In this document: piece after piece, positions 56,973 through 64,000 of the stretch
Numbering within the stretch: the first letter of the stretch is position 1
Layout of the letters: each line of letters begins with the position of its first letter
Source: Enterococcus sp. 9E7_DIV0242
Lineage (GTDB): Bacteria; Bacillota; Bacilli; Lactobacillales; Enterococcaceae
DNA length: 64,000 nucleotides
NCBI RefSeq assembly: GCF_002140975.2
Contig: NZ_CP147247.1
Coordinates: 3,287,001 to 3,351,000 of the forward strand
Direction of reading: 5' to 3'
The notes under the pieces: model-generated
The model's database searches: none
What the model saw: only the letters and a program-made list of their open reading frames with translations
What the model was told of the DNA's origin: nothing
Position numbers and translations under genes: made by a program

Positions 56973-57075
56973 CCATTATTCTGATGTAGGAACCTCTAGA
57001 AATAATGGACATCGGACCTCAAGGATGAAGAAAGCAGGCAAACTTGCCTACTTTCAACAGCAACACAAAGGAGAG
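56973..57075 (+). ncRNA. Structured RNA element, copy d
   Basis: First hairpin CCATTATT (56973-56980)/AATAATGG (57001-57008) with a diverged 20-nt loop. Core ACATCGGACC (57009-57018). Second hairpin GAAAG-AGGCAA/TTGCCT-CTTTC (57030-57055). Ends in AAAGGAGAG. Both stems differ from copies c and e yet pair. Confidence 0.7.
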
Positions 57076-57179
57076 CCGTTTCCCTTTTACCAAGAATGCT
57101 AGAGAAACGGACATCGGACCACCAGAAAGGAGAAACTGCCCAATTACTTGGACAGTTTCATCAAAAATAAAAAGGAGAG
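57076..57179 (+). ncRNA. Structured RNA element, copy e
   Basis: First hairpin CCGTTTCCC (57076-57084)/GAGAAACGG (57102-57110), 17-nt loop TTTTACCAAGAATGCTA. Core ACATCGGACC (57111-57120). Second hairpin GAAACTG-CCAA/TTGG-CAGTTTC (57132-57159). Ends in AAAAAGGAGAG, which is the ribosome-binding site of EIIA. Confidence 0.7.
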
Positions 57180-57187
57180 TGATGCAC

Positions 57188-57643
57188 ATGCTGGGAATAG
57201 TCCTTGCGACACACGGTCAGTTAAGCAATGGCCTGAAGGATTCAGCCGAGGTAATTATCGGGGCTGTCAGTAATACTGAGACAGTTAATCTGAATCAAGG
57301 GGATGATATTCAGGAATTAGGACAAAAGATAAAGCAAGCAATTCAACAGGTGGATAAAGGCGAGGGTGTCATTGTATTGACGGATTTGGTGAGTGCCAGT
57401 CCTTACAATCAATCGGTATTGGTAGTCAATGCATTAGAAGGTTCAGCAAGAGAAACAACCTTCGTCATTGGTGGTGTCAATTTACCGATGCTGTTGGAGA
57501 CGATCAATCATCAATTGATAGGCACAAAAGCGGATGAACAAATGATTCAAAGTATTGTAGCGCAAGGTGCAAATGGCATCAGTCTTTGGCAGGCAGCTGA
57601 TACAGCAGCAGATATGGATGATGAAGAGGAAGACGATTTTTAA
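57188..57643 (+). CDS. PTS EIIA, mannose family
   Basis: 151 aa from ATG 57188 ([20 protein letters not shown]); an in-frame ATG at 57182 is possible, and the longer frame upstream runs through copy e and is not a gene. His9 in ATHGQ is the phosphorylated residue. [16 protein letters not shown] and [15 protein letters not shown] are EIIA-Man motifs. Ends in an acidic DDEEEDDF tail like EIIC. Completes the PTS with EIIB, EIIC and EIID. Confidence 0.92.
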   Translation: MLGIVLATHGQLSNGLKDSAEVIIGAVSNTETVNLNQGDDIQELGQKIKQAIQQVDKGEGVIVLTDLVSASPYNQSVLVVNALEGSARETTFVIGGVNLPMLLETINHQLIGTKADEQMIQSIVAQGANGISLWQAADTAADMDDEEEDDF

Positions 57644-57713
57644 AGAATTTTTTTATAAAAGCAATAGATAAACCGAGGTTTTCCTCTAAAAAATTAGCGA
57701 AGGATGATTAGTG

Positions 57714-58781
57714 ATGAAATGGGGATTCAGATGGTATGGAGAAAAAGGCGATTCCATCCCATTACAATATGTGAAGCAGATTCCCGGTATCACCGGAATT
57801 GTAGGAACATTATTAAACAAATTGCCGGGTGATGTGTGGGAAGTCAATGAGATTCAGGAACTAAAGGATTCTGTTGAAAAAGGCGATTTGGAATTGCTGG
57901 GTATCGAGAGCGTGGCTATCCACGATTCCATCAAAGCGGGTGCACCGGACAGAGACAAATATATTGACAATTACATCCAGACAATCAGAAATCTATCTGC
58001 TTGCGGTGTAAACTTGATTTGCTATAGCTTTAAACCGATTTTTGGCTGGGCAAAAACGACATTGGCGCATGAAAACAGCGATGGCAGCTTTTCTTTGGTT
58101 TATGATCAGGCTGTGGTCGATAATATGGAACCGGGCGATATGTTCAAGCTGATCCACAGTCAGTCGAAAGGCTTTGATTTACCTGGTTGGGAAGAAGAAC
58201 GTCTGAAAAAATTTGATTCATTGGTCAAAATTTATGAAGGTGTAACAGAAGAAGATTTGTTCGAAAATCTCAAATACTTCCTGTTGAAAATTATCCCTGT
58301 GTGTGAAGAAATGGATGTAAAAATGGCCATTCATCCGGATGATCCACCATGGGAAATCTTCGGTTTTCCAAGAATCACCAAGAACTTGGAAGACTTGCAA
58401 AGAATACTGGATATCGTCGATTCACCATACAATGGATTGACTTTCTGTACAGGGTCACTGGGTGCTGATCCATCCAATGATTTAGTTGAAATGATCAAAC
58501 AGGTTGGTCATAAAATCAATTTCGTTCATTTCCGTAATGTAGGATTTCTGGGTGAAAAGAAATTTATCGAAACAGCGCATTTGAGTACAGAAGGCTCGTT
58601 GGATATGTATGCGATTATGAAGGCTTTGGTTGATGCTGGCTTTGATGGAGTGATTCGTCCGGACCACGGAAGAACGATTTGGGGCGAGCATGCCATGCCG
58701 GGCTACGGTCTTCATGACAGAGCGATCGGTATTGGTTATATGCAAGGATTGCATGAAGCGATCATTAAGGACAAACAATAA
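57714..58781 (+). CDS. Mannonate dehydratase-like enzyme (UxuA family)
   Basis: 355 aa, UxuA length. Begins MKWGFRWYGEKGDSIPLQYV, then QIPGITGIVGTL. Metal ligands expected in MAIHPDDPPW, GLTFCTGSLGADPSND, VHFRNVG and IRPDHGRTIWG. UxuA dehydrates D-mannonate to 2-keto-3-deoxygluconate. Here, since a PTS imports the substrate and KDPG aldolase follows with no KDG kinase, the actual substrate may be a 6-phosphoaldonate (inference). Start ATG 57714; GTG 57711 adjacent. Confidence 0.88.
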   Translation: MKWGFRWYGEKGDSIPLQYVKQIPGITGIVGTLLNKLPGDVWEVNEIQELKDSVEKGDLELLGIESVAIHDSIKAGAPDRDKYIDNYIQTIRNLSACGVNLICYSFKPIFGWAKTTLAHENSDGSFSLVYDQAVVDNMEPGDMFKLIHSQSKGFDLPGWEEERLKKFDSLVKIYEGVTEEDLFENLKYFLLKIIPVCEEMDVKMAIHPDDPPWEIFGFPRITKNLEDLQRILDIVDSPYNGLTFCTGSLGADPSNDLVEMIKQVGHKINFVHFRNVGFLGEKKFIETAHLSTEGSLDMYAIMKALVDAGFDGVIRPDHGRTIWGEHAMPGYGLHDRAIGIGYMQGLHEAIIKDKQ

Positions 58782-58811
58782 TTCTGTCAAAGGAAAGCGA
58801 GGCTAAAAATC

Positions 58812-59453
58812 GTGACGATAATGACACACGAGATTTACGAGCAACTGGCAAAAACAAAGCTGTTGCCGTTATATACAGCTACTGATTTGAGCTGCTTGGA
58901 TAAGCTGGAAGAAATCCTTGTCAAAAATGAGGTTCGCTTTATTGAAGTGACCTTCCGTAGTGATTTGGCAGCCGAAGCGATGAAACAGCTATCCAAATCA
59001 GGTGAACTGACAGTAGGAGCCGGAACAGTTAGAAGCTTAGCAGAAGCAGAGCTTGCCGTGGCAAGTGGGGCGAAATTTGTTGTGTCGCCAGCTGTGGTTC
59101 CTGAAGTTATTGACTACTGCTTAAGTAAGAATATACCTGTTTTTCCAGGAACAGCAACGCCTGGGGATATCCAGCGCGCGCTAGACTATGGGATCAAGGT
59201 AGTGAAATTCTTTCCGGCAGATATCTATGGTGGCTTGAAAGCAATCAAAGCATTGGGTGGGCCGTTTTATGATGTACAGTTTTTACCTACAGGGGGCATC
59301 GATAAAAGCAATTTCATGGACTATCTATCTGATGCACATGTGATCGGTGTCGGTGGTTCCTTCATTATTTCAGAAGCATTGATTCAGAAGGATAATGGTA
59401 AAACTGCGAATGAAGCATTGAAAGAGCTTGTTGATTTGTTGGAAGAACGGTGA
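58812..59453 (+). CDS. KDPG/KHG aldolase (Eda-like)
   Basis: 213 aa, GTG 58812 (GCGAGG 9 nt upstream) or ATG 58821. Class I aldolase: Glu in FIEVTFRSDLAAEAMKQL, GAGTVRSLAEAELAVASGAK, Schiff-base Lys in GIKVVKFFPADIYGG, phosphate-binding FLPTGGIDKSN and GVGGSFI. Splits 2-keto-3-deoxy-6-phosphogluconate to pyruvate and glyceraldehyde 3-phosphate. Last gene of the sugar-acid operon. Confidence 0.92.
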   Translation: MTIMTHEIYEQLAKTKLLPLYTATDLSCLDKLEEILVKNEVRFIEVTFRSDLAAEAMKQLSKSGELTVGAGTVRSLAEAELAVASGAKFVVSPAVVPEVIDYCLSKNIPVFPGTATPGDIQRALDYGIKVVKFFPADIYGGLKAIKALGGPFYDVQFLPTGGIDKSNFMDYLSDAHVIGVGGSFIISEALIQKDNGKTANEALKELVDLLEER

Positions 59454-59498
59454 GTCGCGTCTAGTCTCAATAACGGGTCAATGGCTAATAGAAATATG

Positions 59499-59530
59499 AA
59501 CTACTAATCATTTTGGTTAGTAGTTTTTTT
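59499..59530 (+). terminator. Terminator of the sugar-acid operon
   Basis: AACTACTAA (59499-59507) pairs with TTAGTAGTT (59517-59525), followed by T to 59530. Confidence 0.88.
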
Positions 59531-59717
59531 GTTTGGAACTAATAGTTGAAGGTAGGAAGAAATGAGGCGGAACGCAGCTTGCTTGCATGGTATAATAAGT
59601 GAAAAAGCAACTGTTATTTGGAGTAAGTTCCATTTATTATTGGTAGAACAAATTCATTTTAGTACAAATCTGATTCTGCTAAATAGCTAATCTAGATAAC
59701 TATTAAGGAGGAAAATC

Positions 59718-60029
59718 GTGAAAAAATTGTCTTTAAATACAAAACTTGCAGCAATCATCTTAGGAGTTATTTCTGTAGCACTTTTGACACATCTGACACC
59801 GGAATGGGCTGTTAGAGCCAATTTATTTTCTTCTGGTCACTTTAAGGAAGCTTTTTCCAGTAAAATCGAGCAAGTTGAATCAAAGGAAAAAGCAAGCTTT
59901 GACTATGCAACATTCTTCAAAGTTTCACCCCCTCCATTAGAAAAGAGTACACATGCTTACTTAGAAACCTATGAAGTAAAATCTATAGCTGGGCTATTTC
60001 ATTCAGCACAATATTTTGGAGAGGTGTAG
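59718..60029 (+). CDS. Small signal-peptide protein of unknown function
   Basis: 103 aa, GTG start with AAGGAGGAAAA upstream. N-terminal helix KLAAIILGVISVALLTHLTP, then a soluble tail containing FFKVSPPPLEKSTHAYLETY. No Cys, no sorting motif. Secreted or membrane-anchored; family not recognised. Own promoter region unclear; followed by a bidirectional terminator. Confidence 0.65.
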   Translation: MKKLSLNTKLAAIILGVISVALLTHLTPEWAVRANLFSSGHFKEAFSSKIEQVESKEKASFDYATFFKVSPPPLEKSTHAYLETYEVKSIAGLFHSAQYFGEV

Positions 60030-60087
60030 TTTCAATAGTTTTTTTAGGAGAAGAAGGTTCATTCAAGTGAACTAATACTGTAAACAA

Positions 60088-60133
60088 CAAAAAAGAACAA
60101 TCAAATTCTGGAAATGAATGGATTGTTCTTTTT
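60088..60133. terminator. Bidirectional terminator
   Basis: AAAAAGAACAATC (60090-60102) pairs perfectly with GATTGTTCTTTTT (60121-60133) between convergent genes. Confidence 0.9.
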
Positions 60134-60142
60134 GATTTTCTT

Positions 60143-61123
60143 TTAGAGTGTGGTGTCTTTTTCAACTAAGGTTGCAGCTACAACATTTTCATGTGGTATA
60201 TAGGTTTCTAAAGAATTAACAGCAATCGTTGCCATTAAAGGAATGTTTTGGTCGATCGATGTGATAGGGTAGATAGCATTATTAGAGACTGGCGAATTAT
60301 CGTAGCCGATGATTTCAACTTCTTCTGGAATTTTAATGTTTTTTCTTATGCAATCTCGTTGCAAAATAGTTGCGATGTCATCATTCGAACAAAAAATGCC
60401 AATTTTCTTTCTTGGATATTTTTTAAGTAGTGTATCAACTATCGGAGACATCGCTTTGATAGCAGCATCTGAATATGGATCAGTTAGGTCCGGATTAATG
60501 ATTGTTTCATTTAGCCTGTCCTTTACTGCAAATTCAAAGCCAACAATACGCTTGAAAGAAGGCCAGTCTTCATGATACCCATTATTGATGTGTACAAAAA
60601 CGTCACAGCCATCCGCTATCAGCTTATCACCAGCAAGCTTCCCGCCAGTATAATTATCATTGTTGATTTGGCAATAATTCCCCCCAGATCGCTCTATCGA
60701 GATGATTGGGACATCTAGTTTTTCAATATCTGAAGGACTCAAAATATGGCTAAGTAAAATAATTCCTTTTACCCGATAAGATGTCAGCATATTGATTAAC
60801 TGCAGTTCCTCTTCTTTGGTATCACGGGAAGTATAGACAATAAAACTGTAGTCTTTTTCTTCGCCGGCCTTTATTAATTGGTTCAACAGCTCTGTGTAAA
60901 AACTGAGGTGTAGCTGAGGAAAAATTACACCAACCAAATTTGACTTGCCAGTTACTAAAATCCTGGCCACATTGTCTTGACTATAATTCAGCTCTTTGAT
61001 AGCTGCACGTATTTTATCTTTTGTTCTATCTGATAAAAGCTCTGGCTTATTAAAATATCTTGATACTGTCGCAAGAGAAACTCCGCTTTTTTCCGCAATG
61101 TCTTTTATACCAACTTTATCCAT
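60143..61123 (-). CDS. LacI-family transcriptional regulator
   Basis: 326 aa. HTH GIKDIAEKSGVSLATVSRYF (residues 5-24), hinge LNYSQDNVARILVTGKSN, effector domain with IGIFCSNDDIATILQRDCIR and VEIIGYDNSPVSNNAIYPIT. ScrR/SacR-like. Divergent from the sugar ABC transporter genes at 61624; probable operators at 61425-61480. Confidence 0.92.
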   Translation of the reverse strand: MDKVGIKDIAEKSGVSLATVSRYFNKPELLSDRTKDKIRAAIKELNYSQDNVARILVTGKSNLVGVIFPQLHLSFYTELLNQLIKAGEEKDYSFIVYTSRDTKEEELQLINMLTSYRVKGIILLSHILSPSDIEKLDVPIISIERSGGNYCQINNDNYTGGKLAGDKLIADGCDVFVHINNGYHEDWPSFKRIVGFEFAVKDRLNETIINPDLTDPYSDAAIKAMSPIVDTLLKKYPRKKIGIFCSNDDIATILQRDCIRKNIKIPEEVEIIGYDNSPVSNNAIYPITSIDQNIPLMATIAVNSLETYIPHENVVAATLVEKDTTL

Positions 61124-61424
61124 GTTCGTTACCTCTCATCTAGGGATCGGAACTCCCTTTTTATCACAGGATTGTTTCTGACGTAGACTATGAATATCTA
61201 TATCATACAATGTGATCCGTACTTCTTCAAGAGAAATGAAAAAATTTCAGCTTAAAAAATGAAAAATTTTTCATTTAATAAGAAGGTGATACAACTTTTA
61301 TAAATAATAATTTCTACTATAACACGCAATATTTATAGATGTATTGCCAATACATAAGGGTTATCAGTCTTACTAATGGGAATTTACGGATCAGACCCTT
61401 AATGAAATTGATGAAAAATATTTT

Positions 61425-61480
61425 GAAAACGTTTGACAAGGAAAATTTCATACGCTATACTAGCGGTGTAAAACGCTTCC
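61425..61480 (+). promoter_or_regulatory. Promoter with LacI-type operators before the ABC operon
   Basis: TTGACA (61433-61438), 17-bp spacer and TATACT (61456-61461): a near-consensus sigma-A promoter. GAAAACGTTT (61425-61434) overlaps the -35, and GTAAAACGCTTCCA lies just after the -10. Both have the CG-centred LacI/CcpA pattern. Repression by the divergent LacI regulator, CcpA or both is likely. The leader from here to 61623 contains no gene. Confidence 0.78.
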
Positions 61481-61623
61481 AGTTGGGAGGAGGAAAATAG
61501 ACTAGGTTGGTTGGTGCTGTTTTCTCTTAATGAAAGATGGGCATAGCTACTTGATTATATAGAGTGGGACCTATCACTTTAAGGGAGAGGGATGGAGTCG
61601 TTAAGAAAGGTAGAGTGGAAAAG

Positions 61624-62925
61624 ATGAAGAAAAGAAGTGTAAAAAAAACTTGTGCCATTATTTTAGCTATAGGAGCAATGATGAGTTTATTGTTTACTGG
61701 TTGTGGAAACAACGCAGCGAAATCGAATGAAAGTAAAGAAAAGAAAATTACTGTATTGGTTGAAAGCGGCAGCCCTGCTGAAAAAATTGCTAATAGTACA
61801 GCTGCAGCTTTTAAGGAAGAAACCGGCTATGAAGTTGTTGTTGATTCTGTTCCGTATTCAGGTATGTACGATAAAGTATCTACCGAAATCAAAGCCAAGG
61901 CTGCGGCTCATGATGTTGTCTGCTTAGATGTATTATGGTTATCTGCATTTGAAAATGCACTGACGCCTCTTGATGAACATGTTGACAGCAGTATTACATC
62001 GGATTTTCTCCCTACGCTAGAAGATGGAGGAACGCTAAATGGTCAGTTATTAGGTTTGCCAATGTGGATCAATAGTAAAGTTCTTATTTATCGTAAAGAT
62101 ATTTTTGCTGATGAGTCAAATAAGTCCGCGTTTAATAAAAAGTATGGGTATGAATTGAAAGTACCTGCTACTTGGGATGAGTATAAAGATTGTGCGGAAT
62201 TTTTCACCAAAGATGATATGTACGGAACATCTGTATTTGGTATGGCCGGAGGCGACACGGTCTGCAGCTTTCTCGATCATGTGTCACAGGCAGGTGCGAT
62301 GCCGTTGGTATTAGATGATAAGAATAACGTTCTTGTTGATGAGCAGCCCTATATAGATGCATTGCAATACCTATGTGACATTTATCAAGCTGGTTATGCG
62401 CCGGAAGAAACATTAGCGGTAGCTTCAACAGAATCACAAGAAATGTTTAATAACGGAAAGCTGGCTATGCAATTGAACTGGAGCCATCAATACCCAGCTG
62501 CGTATGCTTTAAATGAAGAAAATGTTGGTGTGGCCCCGATGATTGGTGGAACAGAAGGTGTAGCAGCAACGACAGGTCCTTGGTATGAGTGTGTGATGAA
62601 GAATTCTGAAAATCAAGAAATAGCCATTGAGTACTTGAAATTTATGTATGACAACAATGAAAAATATATGACGGAAGGTGCCTTGAAAATCGCAGGCCGG
62701 ACCTCAGTCTATGAAAAATATACATCAGAGCCTGGGAATGAGCATTTAGGAGCAGTAATGGACACATTGGATAATAAATTTTCACAAAACAGACCGGCAA
62801 CCCCTTACTGGACTGAAATAGAAGAAGTATTAGCTGGTGCTATTCAATCCTCATTATCTGGTAAGGCAACTCCTGAATCTGCTTTAAAAGATGCTAAAAA
62901 AGCTATTGAGGGAATCGTTGAGTAA
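61624..62925 (+). CDS. Sugar ABC transporter substrate-binding lipoprotein
   Basis: 433 aa from ATG 61624; GTG 61615 is also possible. Signal peptide with lipobox FTGC. Extracellular solute-binding family 1: ITVLVESGSPAEKIANSTAA, LPMWINSKVLIYRKDIF, QLNWSHQYPAAY, VGVAPMIGGTEGVAATTGPW. Works with the permease at 63325 and presumably a second permease beyond the window. Distinct from the LplA-type protein at 7148. Confidence 0.92.
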   Translation: MKKRSVKKTCAIILAIGAMMSLLFTGCGNNAAKSNESKEKKITVLVESGSPAEKIANSTAAAFKEETGYEVVVDSVPYSGMYDKVSTEIKAKAAAHDVVCLDVLWLSAFENALTPLDEHVDSSITSDFLPTLEDGGTLNGQLLGLPMWINSKVLIYRKDIFADESNKSAFNKKYGYELKVPATWDEYKDCAEFFTKDDMYGTSVFGMAGGDTVCSFLDHVSQAGAMPLVLDDKNNVLVDEQPYIDALQYLCDIYQAGYAPEETLAVASTESQEMFNNGKLAMQLNWSHQYPAAYALNEENVGVAPMIGGTEGVAATTGPWYECVMKNSENQEIAIEYLKFMYDNNEKYMTEGALKIAGRTSVYEKYTSEPGNEHLGAVMDTLDNKFSQNRPATPYWTEIEEVLAGAIQSSLSGKATPESALKDAKKAIEGIVE

Positions 62926-63011
62926 TTTGAAGAAGTATAAAGTGTCCCTTAAAAATAGATGTTTCACATACAATTTTTAAGAGTCACCTCAGTAAGCAAA
63001 ACGAAAATGTC

Positions 63012-63295
63012 ACATACTCTAAATACGATTAAATGGCGAGCTAAAAGCCACACGATATCCTAGTACGATCTTATCCAAATTCGAGGCTATAACTAAACAT
63101 CACCTTTATCTGTTTATTTGGGGGAAGGAGTCAATAGATGCTGATGTCTCAGCCTTTGATAGGAAAGCGACTGCTTGATTGTAGCAACATATCAAGAATG
63201 TGGCTACTTGCAAGATTTCACCTTTTTCAGTCTTGCGATTATTCGTTTATTAGAAGCTGGTATCTTCGCATTTAGCCACTTTTAGCTCAACCTCA
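63012..63295. repeat. Long-hairpin intergenic repeat, copy C (expanded)
   Basis: GAGCTAAAAG (63038-63047) pairs with CTTTTAGCTC (63279-63288). The lead CATACTCTAAATACGATTAA and the trailing CAACCTC match copies A and B in position. The interior is about 230 nt, much longer than in A and B, and holds no clear gene. It sits inside an operon, between the binding protein and the permease. Confidence 0.5.
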
Positions 63296-63324
63296 TTATT
63301 ATGAAATTTTAGGAGGGAAAACCT

Positions 63325-64000
63325 ATGCAATTGATTTCCAGAAAAACAGTCCTTGCTTTTTTTCTGCCAGGTGCACTATTTATGGGAATTTTTATGATTT
63401 ACCCAATTTTTAAAATGGGTTTCGATAGTCTGTTCACTATTGATGCAAGTGGCGTAAGAGAATTTGTGGGTTTAGATAATTATGTAAAAGCTTTTACCAC
63501 GGATAGTTTTTTACATCCTTTGCGCAATACATTGCTCTATATTGTTATTGCGGTATCCATTGAGCTTGTTCTAGGTACCGCTTTAGCATTGGTGTTTGAA
63601 GCCAAATTTAAAGGAAACAATCTCATCCGATCGTTTATTTTGACTCCGTTGATGATCGCTCCATTGGTTGCCGGTCTTATTTGGAAGCTCATGCTGAGTG
63701 CTCAATTCGGTATCGTGAATCAGCTTCTTGTGAATACAGGGATTCTAAAAAATACGAACCAAATACTATGGCTTGCTGACGAGAAATGGTCTTTGATATC
63801 ATGCTGTATCGCTGATATATGGCTTACTACGCCATTTATGATGCTGATGATTTTGGCTGGGCTGCAAGGGCTGGATAGCAGTATGTTGGAAGCGGCTACG
63901 ATCGATGGTGCCAACTGGTGGCAGAAAATTTTGCAAATTAAATTACCTAATATTAAGCCTGTGCTTTTAACCGCTCTGTCTATCCGGATTATCGATGCTG
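63325..64000 (+). CDS. Sugar ABC transporter permease (5' part, cut by window end)
   Basis: 225 codons present, open at the right edge. AGGAGGG before ATG 63325. MalF/UgpA-type: LAFFLPGALFMGIFMIYPIF first helix, FVGLDNYVKAFTTDSFLHPL, and the EAA loop LEAATIDGANWWQKILQIKL. Partner of the lipoprotein at 61624. Confidence 0.92.
   Translation, partial: MQLISRKTVLAFFLPGALFMGIFMIYPIFKMGFDSLFTIDASGVREFVGLDNYVKAFTTDSFLHPLRNTLLYIVIAVSIELVLGTALALVFEAKFKGNNLIRSFILTPLMIAPLVAGLIWKLMLSAQFGIVNQLLVNTGILKNTNQILWLADEKWSLISCCIADIWLTTPFMMLMILAGLQGLDSSMLEAATIDGANWWQKILQIKLPNIKPVLLTALSIRIIDA

Noticed and set aside
56920..57102. 60-aa frame across RNA elements c to e
   Set aside because: No ribosome-binding site in front; it runs through two hairpins and ends in the next element.

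Overview
The window looks like a chromosomal segment of an Enterococcus-type low-GC Firmicute. The signs are AGGAGG-type ribosome-binding sites, compact operons, a type II-A CRISPR-Cas locus with a Streptococcus/Enterococcus-style repeat and tracrRNA, Agr/Fsr-type sensing genes and a mannose-family PTS. No rRNA, tRNA, transposase or prophage was recognised. The species is not assigned.

Layout. 1-10.4 kb: beta-glucoside island (GH1, GH3, LacI regulator, LplB/YtcP-type ABC permeases, lipoprotein binding protein, YesL-like protein, ROK kinase). 10.7-15.3 kb: MarR regulator and a heterodimeric ABC multidrug exporter, both promoters built on the same GTAC-centred operator cluster. 15.5-25.0 kb: CRISPR array 1, an unknown gene, a minus-strand tracrRNA, cas9-cas1-cas2-csn2 and CRISPR array 2; the two arrays have almost identical leaders. 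25-31 kb: GNAT, a TrmO-UvrA-like fusion, and a divergent pair of uncharacterised and HNH genes. 31-36.6 kb: two-component system diverging from an Asp-box surface protein, then an ECF sigma/anti-sigma pair preceded by a decayed copy of its own promoter and 5' end. 36.7-41.9 kb: amidinotransferase-family enzyme, XRE-AbrB regulator with ABC exporter, MFS permease, membrane-anchored XRE protein. 42-46.5 kb: papain-like secreted protein, propeller-like protein, LytTR regulator, AgrC/FsrC-like kinase and a divergent short secreted peptide. 46.7-50 kb: RpiR regulator and a J-domain-like membrane protein. 51-59.5 kb: two dehydrogenases, Man-family PTS, mannonate-dehydratase-like enzyme and KDPG aldolase, interspersed with repeated structured RNA elements. 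59.7-64 kb: small membrane protein, LacI regulator, sugar ABC binding protein and a permease cut by the window end.

How the genes may work together. In the first island, ABC-imported beta-glucosides may be phosphorylated by the ROK kinase and cut by the 6-phospho-beta-glucosidase-type GH1. In the 51-59.5 kb operon a sugar acid probably enters through the PTS as a phosphate ester and is routed to KDPG and then to pyruvate plus glyceraldehyde 3-phosphate; no KDG kinase is present. The CRISPR locus looks complete and functional. The Cas9 C-terminus keeps the R-K-R signature that reads NGG in SpCas9.

Least explained: the tandem RNA elements of the PTS operon (five main copies), a long-hairpin intergenic repeat family (three copies), the unknown gene between array 1 and tracrRNA, the TrmO-UvrA fusion, the sigma-gene remnant, and the Agr-like module with a short secreted peptide but no AgrB/FsrB.
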